Positions 1-11,020 of a DNA stretch of 64,000 nucleotides are shown here, piece after piece (within the stretch, counting starts at the first letter, position 1; each line of letters opens with the position of its first letter). The position numbers and the translations under genes are program-made. Below the pieces are notes generated by a model, which saw only the letters and a list, made by a program, of their open reading frames with translations, did not search any database and was not told where the DNA came from. The stretch is from positions 124,001 to 188,000 of the forward strand of contig JAUIRK010000147.1 of the NCBI GenBank assembly GCA_030549495.1, read 5' to 3'. This DNA comes from Nectonema munidae. Lineage: Eukaryota; Nematomorpha; Nectonematoida; Nectonematidae.

Positions 1-976
1 CAAAATAAATACTTAAAAAAGTTTTTTCACACACACATTGCAGAAAATAAATTTCTAATGAAAAAAGAGCTACTAAGAAAGGATCATCTTAGAATGAATA
101 GCAATATTACATACTGTAAAGTATAGAAGAAATGTTTTAGAGACTACGAGCCGATAAATAATTTGTAGCCAAAACGATGGAGGTCCTATCGAGATACAAA
201 AGTTACTGACAAATGAAATATTTTGAGTGAATTAAACACCTAAAGTTGGTTTGTTAAATAAATTAAGAAAATAATTACCAAAGAAATACTGCAAGTAGAA
301 TTTATTTTGAAGTTTATATATTTGACATTGATTTACAAATTTAATCGATTTTTTTGACGTTTTATTGATTTCATAAAAAATGAACATCACCATTAAATTC
401 TACATACTTGAAATAAAAATATATGTATAAAAAACTTTTTATAAGAATAAAAATTTTAATTTTGACATGAGCTGTCATATTTGAATTATTTTTTGTCAGG
501 TTTGAAAGATTTTCATAAAAAAGGAATATCACAAGTAAACACAGCTTACATAAAAATGGGTATATGTGTAAAAAACTTTATATACTTATTTGAATAAATT
601 GTTTCTTTTTAAGATGAGCTGTCATATATAAATCAATTTTTTGACAGGTTTCATTAATTTTCATAAAAAATGAATACCACCACTGAATTCAGCATATTTG
701 AAAATGGGTATACATGTGTAAAAAACTTTATATACTTATTTAAATAAAAATTTATTTTTTGAGATGAGCAGTCATATGTAAATCAATTTTTGGCAGGTTT
801 GATTGATTTTAATAAAAAATGAACATCACCACTGAATTCAGCATAGTTGAAATATAAATGTAACATTAAAAATATTTATAAAAACTTATTAAAAACTGAA
901 AAAAGTAGGGGGAGGGGCACTTTATGCCCTTCTCCCCAGCACTTGAGCAGACAAATTTAGCCGAGTACTAATATGG
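1..976 (+). mobile_element. Right arm of a piggyBac-like non-autonomous element (cut by window start)
   Basis: This stretch is homologous, in the same orientation, to the right part of the complete copy at 26024-29117 (its first bases match about 27770). It contains several imperfect copies of a roughly 130-150 bp unit. Each copy carries the words GAGCTGTCATAT, TTTTTGACAGGTTTGATTGA and CACCACTGAATTCAGCAT. It ends with GTACTAATATGG followed by TTAA at 977-980, a decayed form of the terminal repeat seen in the complete copy. No coding capacity is visible. The assignment rests on the TTAA end and on the complete copy. Confidence 0.75.
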
Positions 977-980
977 TTAA

Positions 981-1678
981 CTATTTGCTCATTGTCTTTT
1001 TAGCAGAGATCATTGCAGTAAAACCTGACCTAGTGGTCACTTTGAAATAAGGGCCGCCTGTCTATATCGATTGCTATACAAGATTCAGATTAGGTATAAT
1101 TGTGAAAGAAAAGAAATTTTATAGAACGGTTATTTTCAATGAGCCATGTGTATGACCGTTTCAGAAAGTGCTTCTCTTTTGTCGAATAGTTATGACAAGG
1201 TCCACCCCCTTAAAAAAAGTAAGAGAAAAGGGGTTCATGCGGAAAAAGGGTTGAAAATAAATGTGCTAAGCGAAAGCAACATTCATTAGATATTTGTACT
1301 TTACTTTCAACAATGTAAAAATGTATGAACAAGGGCGTTTAAAATCATTTTAACTGAAAGTCGTGATATAACAAAAGTGAGTTATTTTTGTCCTTAGTCG
1401 AAGACAGTTAGTTGGGCTAAAATATTTAAAACTGGCAGGTATATGGAGACGACATCCTTTCCCAAATAGCGAAAACTTGGCCTCCGGAGAATGTTTACAT
1501 GGCATTTAAACGCTAACTAAATTTAGGTAATCATTCCACAGCGGCGAACATTAACGAAGCAACACGATTCAAGTGCTATTTTATCCCATTGTGATACCAA
1601 CAAAAATGATATTATAAATAATAATGGTAAAACTTCAATATTCGACAAAACTTCATGGATTCACCGTTGTAAAACGTA
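981..1678. other. Non-coding stretch, nothing recognised
   Basis: AT-rich DNA between two mobile elements. I see no long open frame, RNA gene or clear repeat. Confidence 0.5.
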
Positions 1679-1680
1679 TA

Positions 1681-2079
1681 CAGGTAATCGTCGACTTACG
1701 ACGGGGTTCCGTTCTGAATAACCTGTCGTAAAGCGAACTGGACGTAAGTCGATTAGGTACATGTCAGAGTTAAAGTTACATTTTGTAGTTATATTTAATA
1801 TTTTTTTTTCTTAGCAGTTTGTTTAAAAAATCAAAAATAAAATAATAATTTTAAAATTAGTACCATAACAAAACATGTATATAAAAAAATTAAAAGAATC
1901 AAAATTTCACTTACAGCAATGTAAAAATCGAAAATCAAAAACAAAAAAAAAGAGAAGTTATGCAAAAAAGAAAAAAACTGCCATTATTAAAATTTATTTT
2001 TGAGAAATATTTTAGTTTTGTTGGCGTCGTAAAGTCGATCTGTCGTAAGTCGGATATGTCGTAAGTCGACGACTACCTG
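1681..2079. mobile_element. Tigger/pogo-type MITE with TA target duplication
   Basis: A 399-bp element flanked by TA at 1679-1680 and 2080-2081. Its left end reads CAGGTAATCGTCGACTTACG and its right end is the inverted form, GTCGACGACTACCTG. The sequence after the left end, CGACGGGGTTCCGTTCTGAA, matches the terminal consensus known for Tigger/pogo elements (recalled, not searched). There is no transposase. The pogo relic at 5088-6030 could represent the kind of autonomous partner that mobilised it. Confidence 0.8.
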
Positions 2080-2081
2080 TA

Positions 2082-3929
2082 CTACTCGCTTTATTGAACT
2101 AAAAAGAGAATAAAGATAGAAAGACGTGTAAGAGTACTTTCGAAAACTATTACAACTGATTGGATAACAGATATTACTTGGCTGTAAATCTCAAGCCCAA
2201 TTTTATTGGAATTAGAGTTTGATCGTGAAAATGATTGAAAAAAGTCATCTATTGCAAATACTTGACATAGGTTTTATGAATAGGATAAGTAAATGGTGGA
2301 AGAAAAAGTACTTGATATGGAATTGGATTTAAAACATAAGGAAGTCACCGGAAAATTTGAAAATCCGAGTTAAGTAAGAACTTCGGAAATTTTAAGGGAT
2401 ACGATGAACAATTTAGCAGAGTGCGAGTATAAAAAAGAACCAAACTGCGAGGGGACGAGCGTCTTCGACGTAGGCAAGTCGGCGAGAAAATATGAATGAG
2501 GATTGCTTGAGAATTAGCGTTAATTGACGACAGGAGTGTACGTTGGAGACAAACATATGTCTCTATGCAGATACAATGTGTTTATTATTTACGCTGAGCT
2601 GAGCTGAGCTACACATGCATGCAGAGTGAAGAATCGTGAATGATGCGTTGATTGACAGAGATAGTCAATCATTATATCAATGGTGTTGAGGAGAGGGTAG
2701 AGCTTTGCTTGTTGACGATCGCTGCTTTACTTTGTGATGATGATAAAGTGATTTCACTTTGTGATGATGAGGAAGATAATGTTAAATTATTGATAACGAT
2801 TGAGTATCAAACGAGATAATAAATGATGAAGATGATGATGATTATGATGCTAAACGTTGATAGGGAGGACGAAACACAGTTGATGAATTCATATGGTGAT
2901 TTTTGATATTATATGAAGATACGACGACGTTATCATAGAAATATTGAAAAACAACGAAATTAGCAAATTGGGCCAATTAAAATTCGTTCTATGAACTAAT
3001 TTGGTTTAGACGGGCGTTTTGGCCAGGAGATTTCCCAATGTAGAACCTTTTGGCCGGGATAAAACTTTCATGAACCTTTATTAAAAGAGCAGAATATCAA
3101 TGAAAAAAATAAGATAAATAGTTTTTTATCTTCCTTTTAACCTTTAGTGTTTTTGACAATAGTTGATCATCCTGATAATAATTAATCAAAGTGAAAGAGA
3201 CATCCATTAGAAGTAAAAATGTACTCAACTTTGTATCCAGATCTAATTGGCTCGATTCGTATGCATTGCTTACAAGAATGTGGACCAAAGTACCCAATGA
3301 TTGGTTGACAGTGAGCTATATATTGTGAACTGTAACAAAATTTTCTATGAATTTTTCATTCAAGTGATTAGCAAAAGTTAGAATTTTGAATAAATGTTCA
3401 TCCGAATCTAAAAATTCGTGGTCAGTTAACATAATTTTTTGAAATGTATTTTTTCTCATGCAATTATACGCCATTTCAATTCATTTCTGCTTTCCATCAA
3501 AGATTTCTTGAATGGGTTCATGGTCAAAACGTCCGAAACCAAAATATATTATAGGTGTTCAATTCAATATTTGTATCTTTTAGTTCGATGTTTTGACCAT
3601 GCATCTTGCCATAGGTAACTTAAAAATAGCCACTATTTTTTCACTAAGTAAGATTGTGTGCTTTCTAGTCACATATAAGCCTAAAAATAAGAGAATGCAA
3701 TTTTTACTTGTTACTAAATATTAACATATTTAGAAATTAAAAGAATAGCCAAATAAATACTCTCAATTCTTCCGTAACAATATAAAAATCAAAATTATGT
3801 TTGAAAGTTAAATATTTGCATGGCCAACTTTTCCAATGTATTTATTAAATATTTTGTTCTGCCGAACTCTACGTTTGAATAACTAACATATAAAAATCAC
3901 TAATAATAGAGTATAAAAGATAACATCTG
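2082..3929. other. Non-coding stretch with short GAT-rich microsatellite
   Basis: Contains an impure GAT/ATG-rich stretch around 2730-2855 and a short GAGCT repeat near 2596. A GC-richer patch at 2395-2510 has a 32-codon frame opening with ATG at 2404. It is too short to call, and I recognise nothing in it. Confidence 0.4.
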
Positions 3930-3937
3930 GGCATCAG

Positions 3938-4114
3938 CATTGGCGAATCCAGAAATTGACTATAGGAGTGTCAACTTTAAAAAATACTAGTGAAATACTA
4001 CCACACAAGTCTTGATGCTTTAGGAAAGAACAAAATCAGTAAAGGGGATTTCTGAAGCCATTCTTCATAGGGGGCCTGAGGCCAGGTGCCCCTCCCCCTC
4101 TGGATCCGCCAGTG
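3938..4114. mobile_element. hAT-type MITE, 177 bp
   Basis: Imperfect terminal inverted repeats CATTGGCGAATCCAGA (left) and TCTGGATCCGCCAGTG (right), flanked by a perfect 8-bp duplication GGCATCAG at 3930-3937 and 4115-4122. The 8-bp duplication and CA-TGGCG ends are typical of hAT elements. The interior has no coding capacity. The perfect duplication implies a fairly recent insertion. Confidence 0.85.
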
Positions 4115-4122
4115 GGCATCAG

Positions 4123-5087
4123 GATATGATTCAGGTGAAAATAGGAAAAAATGTCTTTATGCGTGTGTAATAATTTTTCATTTAGCGTATATACTAAAAT
4201 CATGATACTTCCGCGAAAATTTCTCGATTAGCACTATATTCAATAAATAATAGTAAATATACACACACCCTTTTCAATGTTATTTTTGAACTTATACATT
4301 GATGACGTTGAATATCGTGACCGAACGACGCTTATAAAAAATACTAGCTAACAGTTTAATTACAACAATATTAATCTAAATAATTAACTAATCACTTTTA
4401 CTAGTAATTTTATTACTTAACTAAATAATTCATTAACTAAACCACTAACTAGAATATTTCTTCCTCACGAGCATAAGATATCTTTTATCTTTAGTTTGAT
4501 TATTAGAAAATATACTCTCATTAAATTTTCAAAAGTACCTTTCTTTTTTAAAACAAAAGAATAAGAAAAAATCCATGGGTTATATCAATGTCAATATAAT
4601 CCAACCCAAAATCGCAAATCTCCAACATTAGGCTGAGCAGTGCGCTCCACACCTTGGCCGTCTTATCGACAAGCTTGAGTGTAAATATCTTCCACAAGAC
4701 ATTAAAAATTTCCATTTCCTTTCCCTTGAAGGGAGCATGGTAAAATTCCGAAAGAATGTATTTAAATTTAATATCTGTGATTCGAAAAGTAAAAATCGAT
4801 GTCTTAGAGAACATGAATAACAAATTTAGGATGAATTGAGAAATGTTTCCAGTAACTAGCTTTACTCAGAAGATATATCGCATGTGAAGAAACACTAAAG
4901 CTATACGCATTTAAATATTTCACATATATTTGATCTAAAAAAACTACTCTTGATTTTCCAATTTTTTAAGAATGTGTGAAATATATTATACTCACTTCTA
5001 AGTATAACAAATAAAGAAATCTCCTTTACGTAACATTTTACTCCACAATTTAACCAATATCATTATTTATGCCTATTTATTGCTCTA
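4123..5087. other. Non-coding stretch, nothing recognised
   Basis: AT-rich. The minus-strand frame at 4548-4823 has no recognisable motif and lies in simple AT-rich sequence. Confidence 0.4.
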
Positions 5088-6030
5088 CCAACAACATGCC
5101 TCCTACAAGAAGAATCCAGTGCACTGCCAAGGAGAAGATTGCCATGGCTGAATAAGCTGACTTTTATGGTAACAGGGCTGCAGGCAGACATTTTGGTAAA
5201 TCCGACATCCGAAGATGGAAAAGAACCAGACCTACCCTTGAAAGGATGCCAAAGTTCAAGATGACCAACCATGGTAGCTCAGCCAAATACCCAGAGTTGG
5301 AATCCACAGAGGACCCTAGATTCTACGGCGTTGACAAGCAGGCATCCCAGTATCCACCACAGAACTGCGAGTCCGTGCCCTCCAAGTCGCTCCTCAGTTT
5401 GGTGCAGCAGAATTCAAGTCAAGTTATGGTTGGGTTGCCAGGTTCCTAGAAAGGCACAACCTATCGGTTCGAAGGAGGACAACCATCGCCCAACGATTTC
5501 CAGACCACTATGAGGACAAGATAATAAGCTTCCAGAAGTTTATCATTGATGAACGCAAGAAGCAAGAGTACTTCCTCAGCCAGATCGGCAACGCAGAACA
5601 GACTCTCCTCACTTTCGATCTGCCATGCAACACCGCCATCGCCTCCAAGGGGAGCAAGACTGTGTTCATACGCACCACCGGCCATAAGAAGAGCCACTTC
5701 ACCGTGATGCTGGCCTGCACAGCTGATGGTGGCAAGCTACCCCCTTCGTTGCCTTCAAACGAAAGAAATTGCCGAAGGGGATTCCAGACCTGGCAGCTTC
5801 CTGAAGAAACCTTCCATCTTAGTCCTGGACAGTTTCAGGTTCCACAAGACAGCAGAAGTTCTGCAAAAGCTGAAAGACATCAAGACCACACCAGCTATTA
5901 TCCCAGGAGGTCTTACCTCTGTCCTGCAGCCACTGGATGTCTCCGTTAACCGTCCTTTCAAGGAGAGAATGAGGAAAAAATGGACTGAGTGTATGGCTAC
6001 CGAAAACCAAGCAAGTACCCCCACTTGACG
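5088..6030 (+). pseudogene. pogo-family (POGK-like) transposase relic
   Basis: Reading in several frames recovers successive parts of a pogo/POGK-type transposase. First comes an N-terminal helix-turn-helix (FYGNRAAGRHFGKSDIRRWK, about 5160-5220) and a CENP-B-like stretch around MPKFKMTNHGSSAKYPELE. Then comes SYGWVARFLERHNLSVRRR near 5430, and the DDE catalytic core with LLTFDLPCNTAI, IRTTGHKKSHFTVMLACTAD and LVLDSF. It ends with IIPGGLTSVLQPLDVSVN, which carries the last catalytic Asp. There is an early in-frame stop, at least two frameshifts, and about 45 residues missing between the KRK motif and LVLDSF. It is GC-richer than its surroundings, as an invader would be. Terminal repeats were not located. 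This is a dead DNA transposon gene and not a host gene. Confidence 0.85.
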
Positions 6031-6040
6031 ACTGAAGAGG

Positions 6041-6694
6041 GTGGTTGATCTACCAACCTTATGTACTTAAATTGTGGAGTGTTCTAATGCATAGTTCATA
6101 TAATTTTTTTATTTTATCTTGATTAGATCAAATTGTAATAAAAATAGTTCACAAACCACTCATCCCAAAACGAACTCGCTCTAGGAGCAATCATACCAAC
6201 TCACTGAGTCTCATTTCTAACTAGCCTAGTTAGTCTACCAATTTGCCCGAGGTGTACAACTAGTTTACTACCTATCAAGTTCTATTTAAAATATGTACCA
6301 AAAATATGATGTTAAACGACAACATATATATCTCATCATATATAGCTCTTCAAATCGATGACGTGTCATAGTTGCAGCAAAAATTGGGCGTCCATTCTCT
6401 TTGCTCCATAAATTTTTTGTTGCCTTATTTTTTGACCTGTAGACTCCAAGCAAAATTAAAACACAAAAAATGCCTTCAGTTCAACAAAATCCAAAGCTTT
6501 CCAGTTGTCTCCAAATTTTTCATTTCCTTTTTGATTGGTATTTTTAAGAATCATTGGGTGGAAAAAACAAAGAAAATGCTGAAGCTTCTTCATCAATATG
6601 TGAAAGTGAGTACCTTGTTCAAAATTTCAAAGATACTATATTGCAAGATTTTCTTTTGCCTGAAGACTTTGATGGTTCAGAACTCTACACGATT
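6041..6694. other. Non-coding stretch, nothing recognised
   Basis: AT-rich. The long plus-strand frame 6372-6833 shows no domain. Its right third overlaps, in antisense, an acidic Ser/Asp stretch assigned to the next element. Confidence 0.35.
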
Positions 6695-7291
6695 TTTTTG
6701 TCTTTCGAAAATAAAGAAGTGCTTTGATTCAAGTAATCCATATCATTGTCACCTGAAGATGATGAAGAAGAAATATGTGATATTTGATCATAGCTATCAG
6801 ATGAAATATCGAAAAAAGAACTTTCGGAGTTAATACCAACATATATAATTTTGATTTTGGAATCCGCAAAACGACTTTAGGAGACAGGATTTCTAAAAGT
6901 ACTAAAATTTTGAAAAAAAATGTAACAGAACAAATTTCACAATAAAGTTACTTAAAATTTAATTTTATTTTGCTACTTTTAGTTTTATAAACTTATAAAA
7001 ATCTTCCCAAATCTTTAACTTTATCTACATATTTTGTTTTATATTTTAAACTTTTTTATGTATGATGTAGATAAAAAAATATATATCAATAAAATATAAT
7101 ATAAAAATCGGTTGAATTTTTTTTTTATATATTTTTTACATTTGTGTAGATGGCGTTATTCTTTGATGGAACGTCTTGCAATGTAAAATAAAATTATGAG
7201 AGTGGTAAAAAATTATTTTAATCTTTAGTTTGTTTTTTTTAAGTTTTAAAAAGTATAAACACACATGGGTCTAAATGGACCCGATAAGGGT
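6695..7291 (-). mobile_element. piggyBac-like 5' end remnant
   Basis: On the minus strand the sequence starting near 7291 reads CCCTTATCGGGTCCATTTAG, the GGTCC-palindrome type of terminus common in piggyBac-like elements. About 450 bp further in, at 6830-6690 on the minus strand, is a Ser/Asp-rich frame (SSFFDISSDSYDQISHISSS). It resembles the acidic N-terminus of piggyBac transposases, including those at 36341 and 42272 in this window. The rest of the transposase was not found, and the expected TTAA beside the terminus is mutated. Inference from position and composition. Confidence 0.4.
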
Positions 7292-7929
7292 AATATGTGA
7301 TTTTTTAATTGCTGTCTTAATAGATAATGAATTCGCCCCACGGGCCGTTTATTTGACACCCCTGAATAACACAACACACATGTGCTAGTAATGTGAGTAT
7401 CATGTCTTCTAGTTTATCTGAATACATTTACATCCTTATATGCTTTTAGGGTTTATGTGAATGTTTAAATTGTGTGTGAGGGATTGATGATGAAAAAAAA
7501 GTTATTATGACTTTTGTCAACTATGTAATTTGCGTTTTTCCAAAATGTAGGCTCGGCTTTGATATTAGAAAGTATTTGGTTTGATAAGGATATTTTATCA
7601 ATGATTTGAAGGGCAAAAAATCGGGACGGACAGTGTCTTTCGGTATTTAGAAAATTTCGGTTTCCTAAGGATCCGGTTTAGGAAGTTTTCAATTATAATT
7701 TTTTTAAAGTTTTATATTAAAATTACATATTACATTATGAGGTTTGAGTCAACTTGCACCAACCGAGTCACCCCTTTGTAATACCAGCTCAGACTAACTA
7801 ATTAAGCAAATTAGTTAAAAAATATGTATTTTATTATTCCATTTTATGAATTTTACAAAAGGCACACATATGTTTCTTTTTGAAAGAAAATATTTTTGCT
7901 TGCATGTAAACGTTCTGCAAAATTTTTGA
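7292..7929. other. Non-coding stretch with an isolated hAT-like terminus
   Basis: At 7330-7364 the sequence, read on the minus strand, begins CAGGGGTGTCAAATAAACGG and continues into GGCCCGTGGGGCGAA. This is a typical hAT terminus. No partner terminus was found, so it may be a solo end. The rest is AT-rich and unremarkable. Confidence 0.4.
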
Positions 7930-8930
7930 AAATTCCTCATAAGTTGTGAATGAATTTTTGAAGTGTGATTCAGATCATCGAAATACTTCTTTCGTTGTTT
8001 TGCCAGGTAAAGCTGACAAAATTTCATTTACAGCGTCTTGATGTGAAAAATGCTAATTAAAAAAAACATGCATGACTGAATTATATTGAGAAAATATGCT
8101 GCAAGAATTTTTCTTCATTAAAAACCTCAGCTCATTCAGTCTCCATTCCTCTTCAAGAACTCAGCTTGAAAACTGGTTCTCATTTTATTAAAAAGAACTT
8201 TAAATGAAGATATAAAATGCGTGGATGAATTTTATTCAGAGCAACGAAATATTTTTTCGTTGTTTTAGTGGGTGGATCTGGCAAAACTTTCGCTTACAAC
8301 ATTTAAATGTGCAAAATGCTAAGTCAAGAAAACGCGTATGCCTGCATTTTATTCCGAAAAGTTGTTGAATAGTTTTAAAAATATTTCATAGATAGTGCAG
8401 AACAAGACTTTTCCTGATTAAAAAGCTTAGCTCATTCAGTTTTCTAGAATAGCATTTTTATTCAGTTATCTCGATCCTTCAGTGGGACACGTGAAACATA
8501 AAATTGGTTGTGACAAAAAAAGAAAGGAAATGAAGGGAGAACAAAGTGAAGAAAATCTAAAAGTATTAATATTTTATTCATACAAATAAATAAAACAATG
8601 TGCAGATCATAAAAAAAATATACACATAAATTGTCGATGAATGAACGTAGACATAAGAGTTTGTCTTATTACACGTAAGTATTATGGGTCGCGATGCAAA
8701 CTGTGATTCTTGCTATGGGTCACAGCAAAAAAAGTTTGAAAAACGCTGTTCTAGACGTTCCTCCTCAAGAAATCAGATTGAAAATGGGATCTCCTTTTAG
8801 TCTAGAACTTTAAATGAAGATTTAAAATCCGTCGACCAATTTAATTGAGATCACCGAAACACTTCCTAAGTTATTTTGCCATGTGGATCTCTTCGAAACA
8901 GAAATCATTGTTGTGATGAGTTGGTTGTGG
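7930..8930. repeat. Tandem repeat, about 300-bp unit, three degenerate copies
   Basis: Three successive blocks share the same landmarks in the same order: GCTCATTCAGT, CTCTTCAAGAA, GAACTTTAAATGAAGAT, then TTCGTTGTTTTGCCA and AATGCTAA. Copy starts fall near 7930 (partial), 8135 and 8430. The third copy is interrupted by the MITE at 8450-8748 and resumes at 8757. Function unknown; no open reading frame. Confidence 0.7.
8450..8748 (-). mobile_element. hAT-type MITE (about 300 bp), copy 1
   Basis: Reverse-complement copy of the element at 53218-53523. Shared landmarks are GTGACAAAAAAAGAAAGG, the ACGTAAGTATTATG region and CTATGGGTCACAGC next to the end GAAAAACGCTG. It is flanked by near-identical 8-bp sequences TTCTAGAA (8442-8449) and TTCTAGAC (8749-8756), the hAT-sized duplication. 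It sits inside the third unit of the surrounding tandem repeat, so the tandem repeat is older. Confidence 0.75.
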
Positions 8931-9129
8931 TGTAATAGGTTGGTATTTATCGTAAGCATTAGGTAAAACTAATAGAGGGGGATAAGTAAAAACGCATTAA
9001 ATTACGAGAAAAAAGAAAATGAATCGGTTTGCAAGAAGATGAAATCTTAAATATGACAAGGAATAGCAAAGATTCAAGAGAGATGGTTCAATAACAGATG
9101 TAAAAATTGTATATTGATGGTGAAAGCAC

Positions 9130-9345
9130 TCTACTCTGGAGTGAGTATGGTTGTCTATAATTTGGCTTTAATTCTCGATGGTCTCGGATTCGAAGCTAGC
9201 ATTCCGACTTTACTACTCATGATTCGATACCAGATATGCAAATTGTGTCTTTTTGTTTGAAGCAATCCATGGTTTCTTTACAAGCAAGCTACAATCAGTG
9301 TCGACAATCTGGCTCGCATGATACCTTCGCCGTTTGGCGCTAATA
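9130..9345 (+). mobile_element. tRNA-derived SINE-like repeat, copy 1
   Basis: GTGAGTATGGTTGTCTATAA followed about 35 bp later by GGTCTCGGATTCGAAGC resembles the A-box to B-box half of a tRNA. The similar arrangement GTGAGTAGGGTTATTTTGAT ... GGTCTTGGGTTGGATACC lies at 29362. The bodies after the B-box are only loosely alike. Called by eye; low confidence. Confidence 0.35.
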
Positions 9346-9719
9346 CCCGTTTAGGAGGCTTGCATTTTCGAGATTTTTAATTGCATTACTCTTGTATCTT
9401 AAACTACTGCATGTTAAGCCCAATCCTACTTTTCATAAGTTTATATTATTTTTTCCAAATCAAAATTTTAAACTAACTTTGGGATCAAATGAATGCGTAT
9501 TCTTCTTCTTCTTCAACGACATCTTTTCCCACTTCTATGTGGGTTCGATGTTTTTGATCAGCTTTCTTCATTCATTCATTAAATGAAAGCTTGTTATATT
9601 CAGAATTTAGATATATAAGAAATATTTACATCTCCAAGATCTCATGTTAAATTTAGTTTAAATATTGATATTTATAAGAGCCAAATGAAAATTTTAAATA
9701 AAATATTTTTAGCCTTTAA

Positions 9720-9975
9720 AACATAAATAGATTTACGGTATCCTTGCCAAAGGCCATTTTAGCCCCTCGCCGGCCTGCTACTCCCTTCAAATATATAAAT
9801 GTACACACTTTCTTATGGTCCTCGCCCCATTAAAATCAGCGCCCTGTACTTAGAGTCGGGCGAAGTAGCTGGCTTTTCCTAAAATTGCTAGCTGTATCTT
9901 TTAATATCATTTCATGATATTTGAAAGACGCCTTCATGTCACTAACTGTCAATCAAAATCATCATATCATACAAT
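9720..9975 (+). mobile_element. Fragment of the piggyBac-like repeat family (left arm)
   Basis: From about 9865 the sequence GCTTTTCCTAAAATTGCTAG and the following words (TGTATCTTTT, CTTCATGTC, ACTGTCAATCAAAATC) match 26110-26215 in the left arm of the complete element at 26024. The outer TTAA terminus is not recognisable, so this is a relic. Confidence 0.5.
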
Positions 9976-10767
9976 GTATTAATATTATTAAACTCATCAG
10001 ATAATTATATTCATCATAACAAATTTATTTATAAATTTTTATAGGCGCTTTCCTATATACATGATACACACATACACAAAATAATAAGAAAGCCAAAAGC
10101 GCTGATTGAGTGTGCAATGCAGTCCCATTTTATTTCATCTGTCGCCATTCCCAAATCTTAAGACGATGAAAGAAACATTAAAAAAAATTTTATAATCCTA
10201 TCTTGGTTGAAATAAAAAATGAATCATAAAATAGGAAAATAATTCGATTTTGACAAAAAAAAACTAAATTATCATTATAAACATTAATTACATCTTAAAA
10301 AGTCATTGTTGTCTTGTATTTAATTTACTTTTAACCATGGAAAAATTGTAAATTTTTGTTAGTGATTGACATGTGGGAACATGCTTTTATCTTGTGAGCA
10401 GGCAAGGTCTTGAAGTTCTTTCAAAATATTTTGTACTCGAGTTATTCTATGCCGTAATATTTCAGCTTGATGCACTATGTTTTTTCATCGTCACGTTCGG
10501 CTTCTTCGATCTCACTTAGTTGAAAGTAGTTTTCAAGGATGTAAGTCTCCCAGACGAAAAGATAGTTGACAAATCACTACAAACTTCTCAAATAGAGATG
10601 AGAGACAAAGAATAAAATGAAAACAAAAAATATATATAGTTGAAGGAAAAGAGGAAAAATGCGAAGTAGACACATGCAGGAGAAAGTGTGAACACACGGA
10701 GTATATGCACAAGAAGAAGAAGAAGATGGAGGCAAAAAATGTGAATTTGATAAGGCGATTGCAGTAG
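9976..10767. other. Non-coding stretch, nothing recognised
   Basis: AT-rich with a purine-rich run near 10700-10735. No gene or clear repeat seen. Confidence 0.4.
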
Positions 10768-11020
10768 ATATAGAACAGGGTTGTCCAAACCGCGGCCCGC
10801 GGGCCGCATGCGGCCCGCGACCCCCTTCAATGCGGCCCGCGGTCTTTTCTAGAAAACCTTTGAAAATTAGTATTATTTAGACATTTATTGAGTTACTTTG
10901 AAAAAAGTTGTTTCTTCCTAAACTTTATTTAAATTTGAATTGGAATATTATTTAATCTTATATAATTTTAGTTTTACTTAATCCTCTATATCACATACTT
11001 TTTTTTTCATTTCAGACTTA

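Noticed and set aside
6372-6833. 153-codon plus-strand frame
   Set aside because: No domain, low-complexity Lys/Phe composition. Its 3' part is antisense to an acidic transposase N-terminus.
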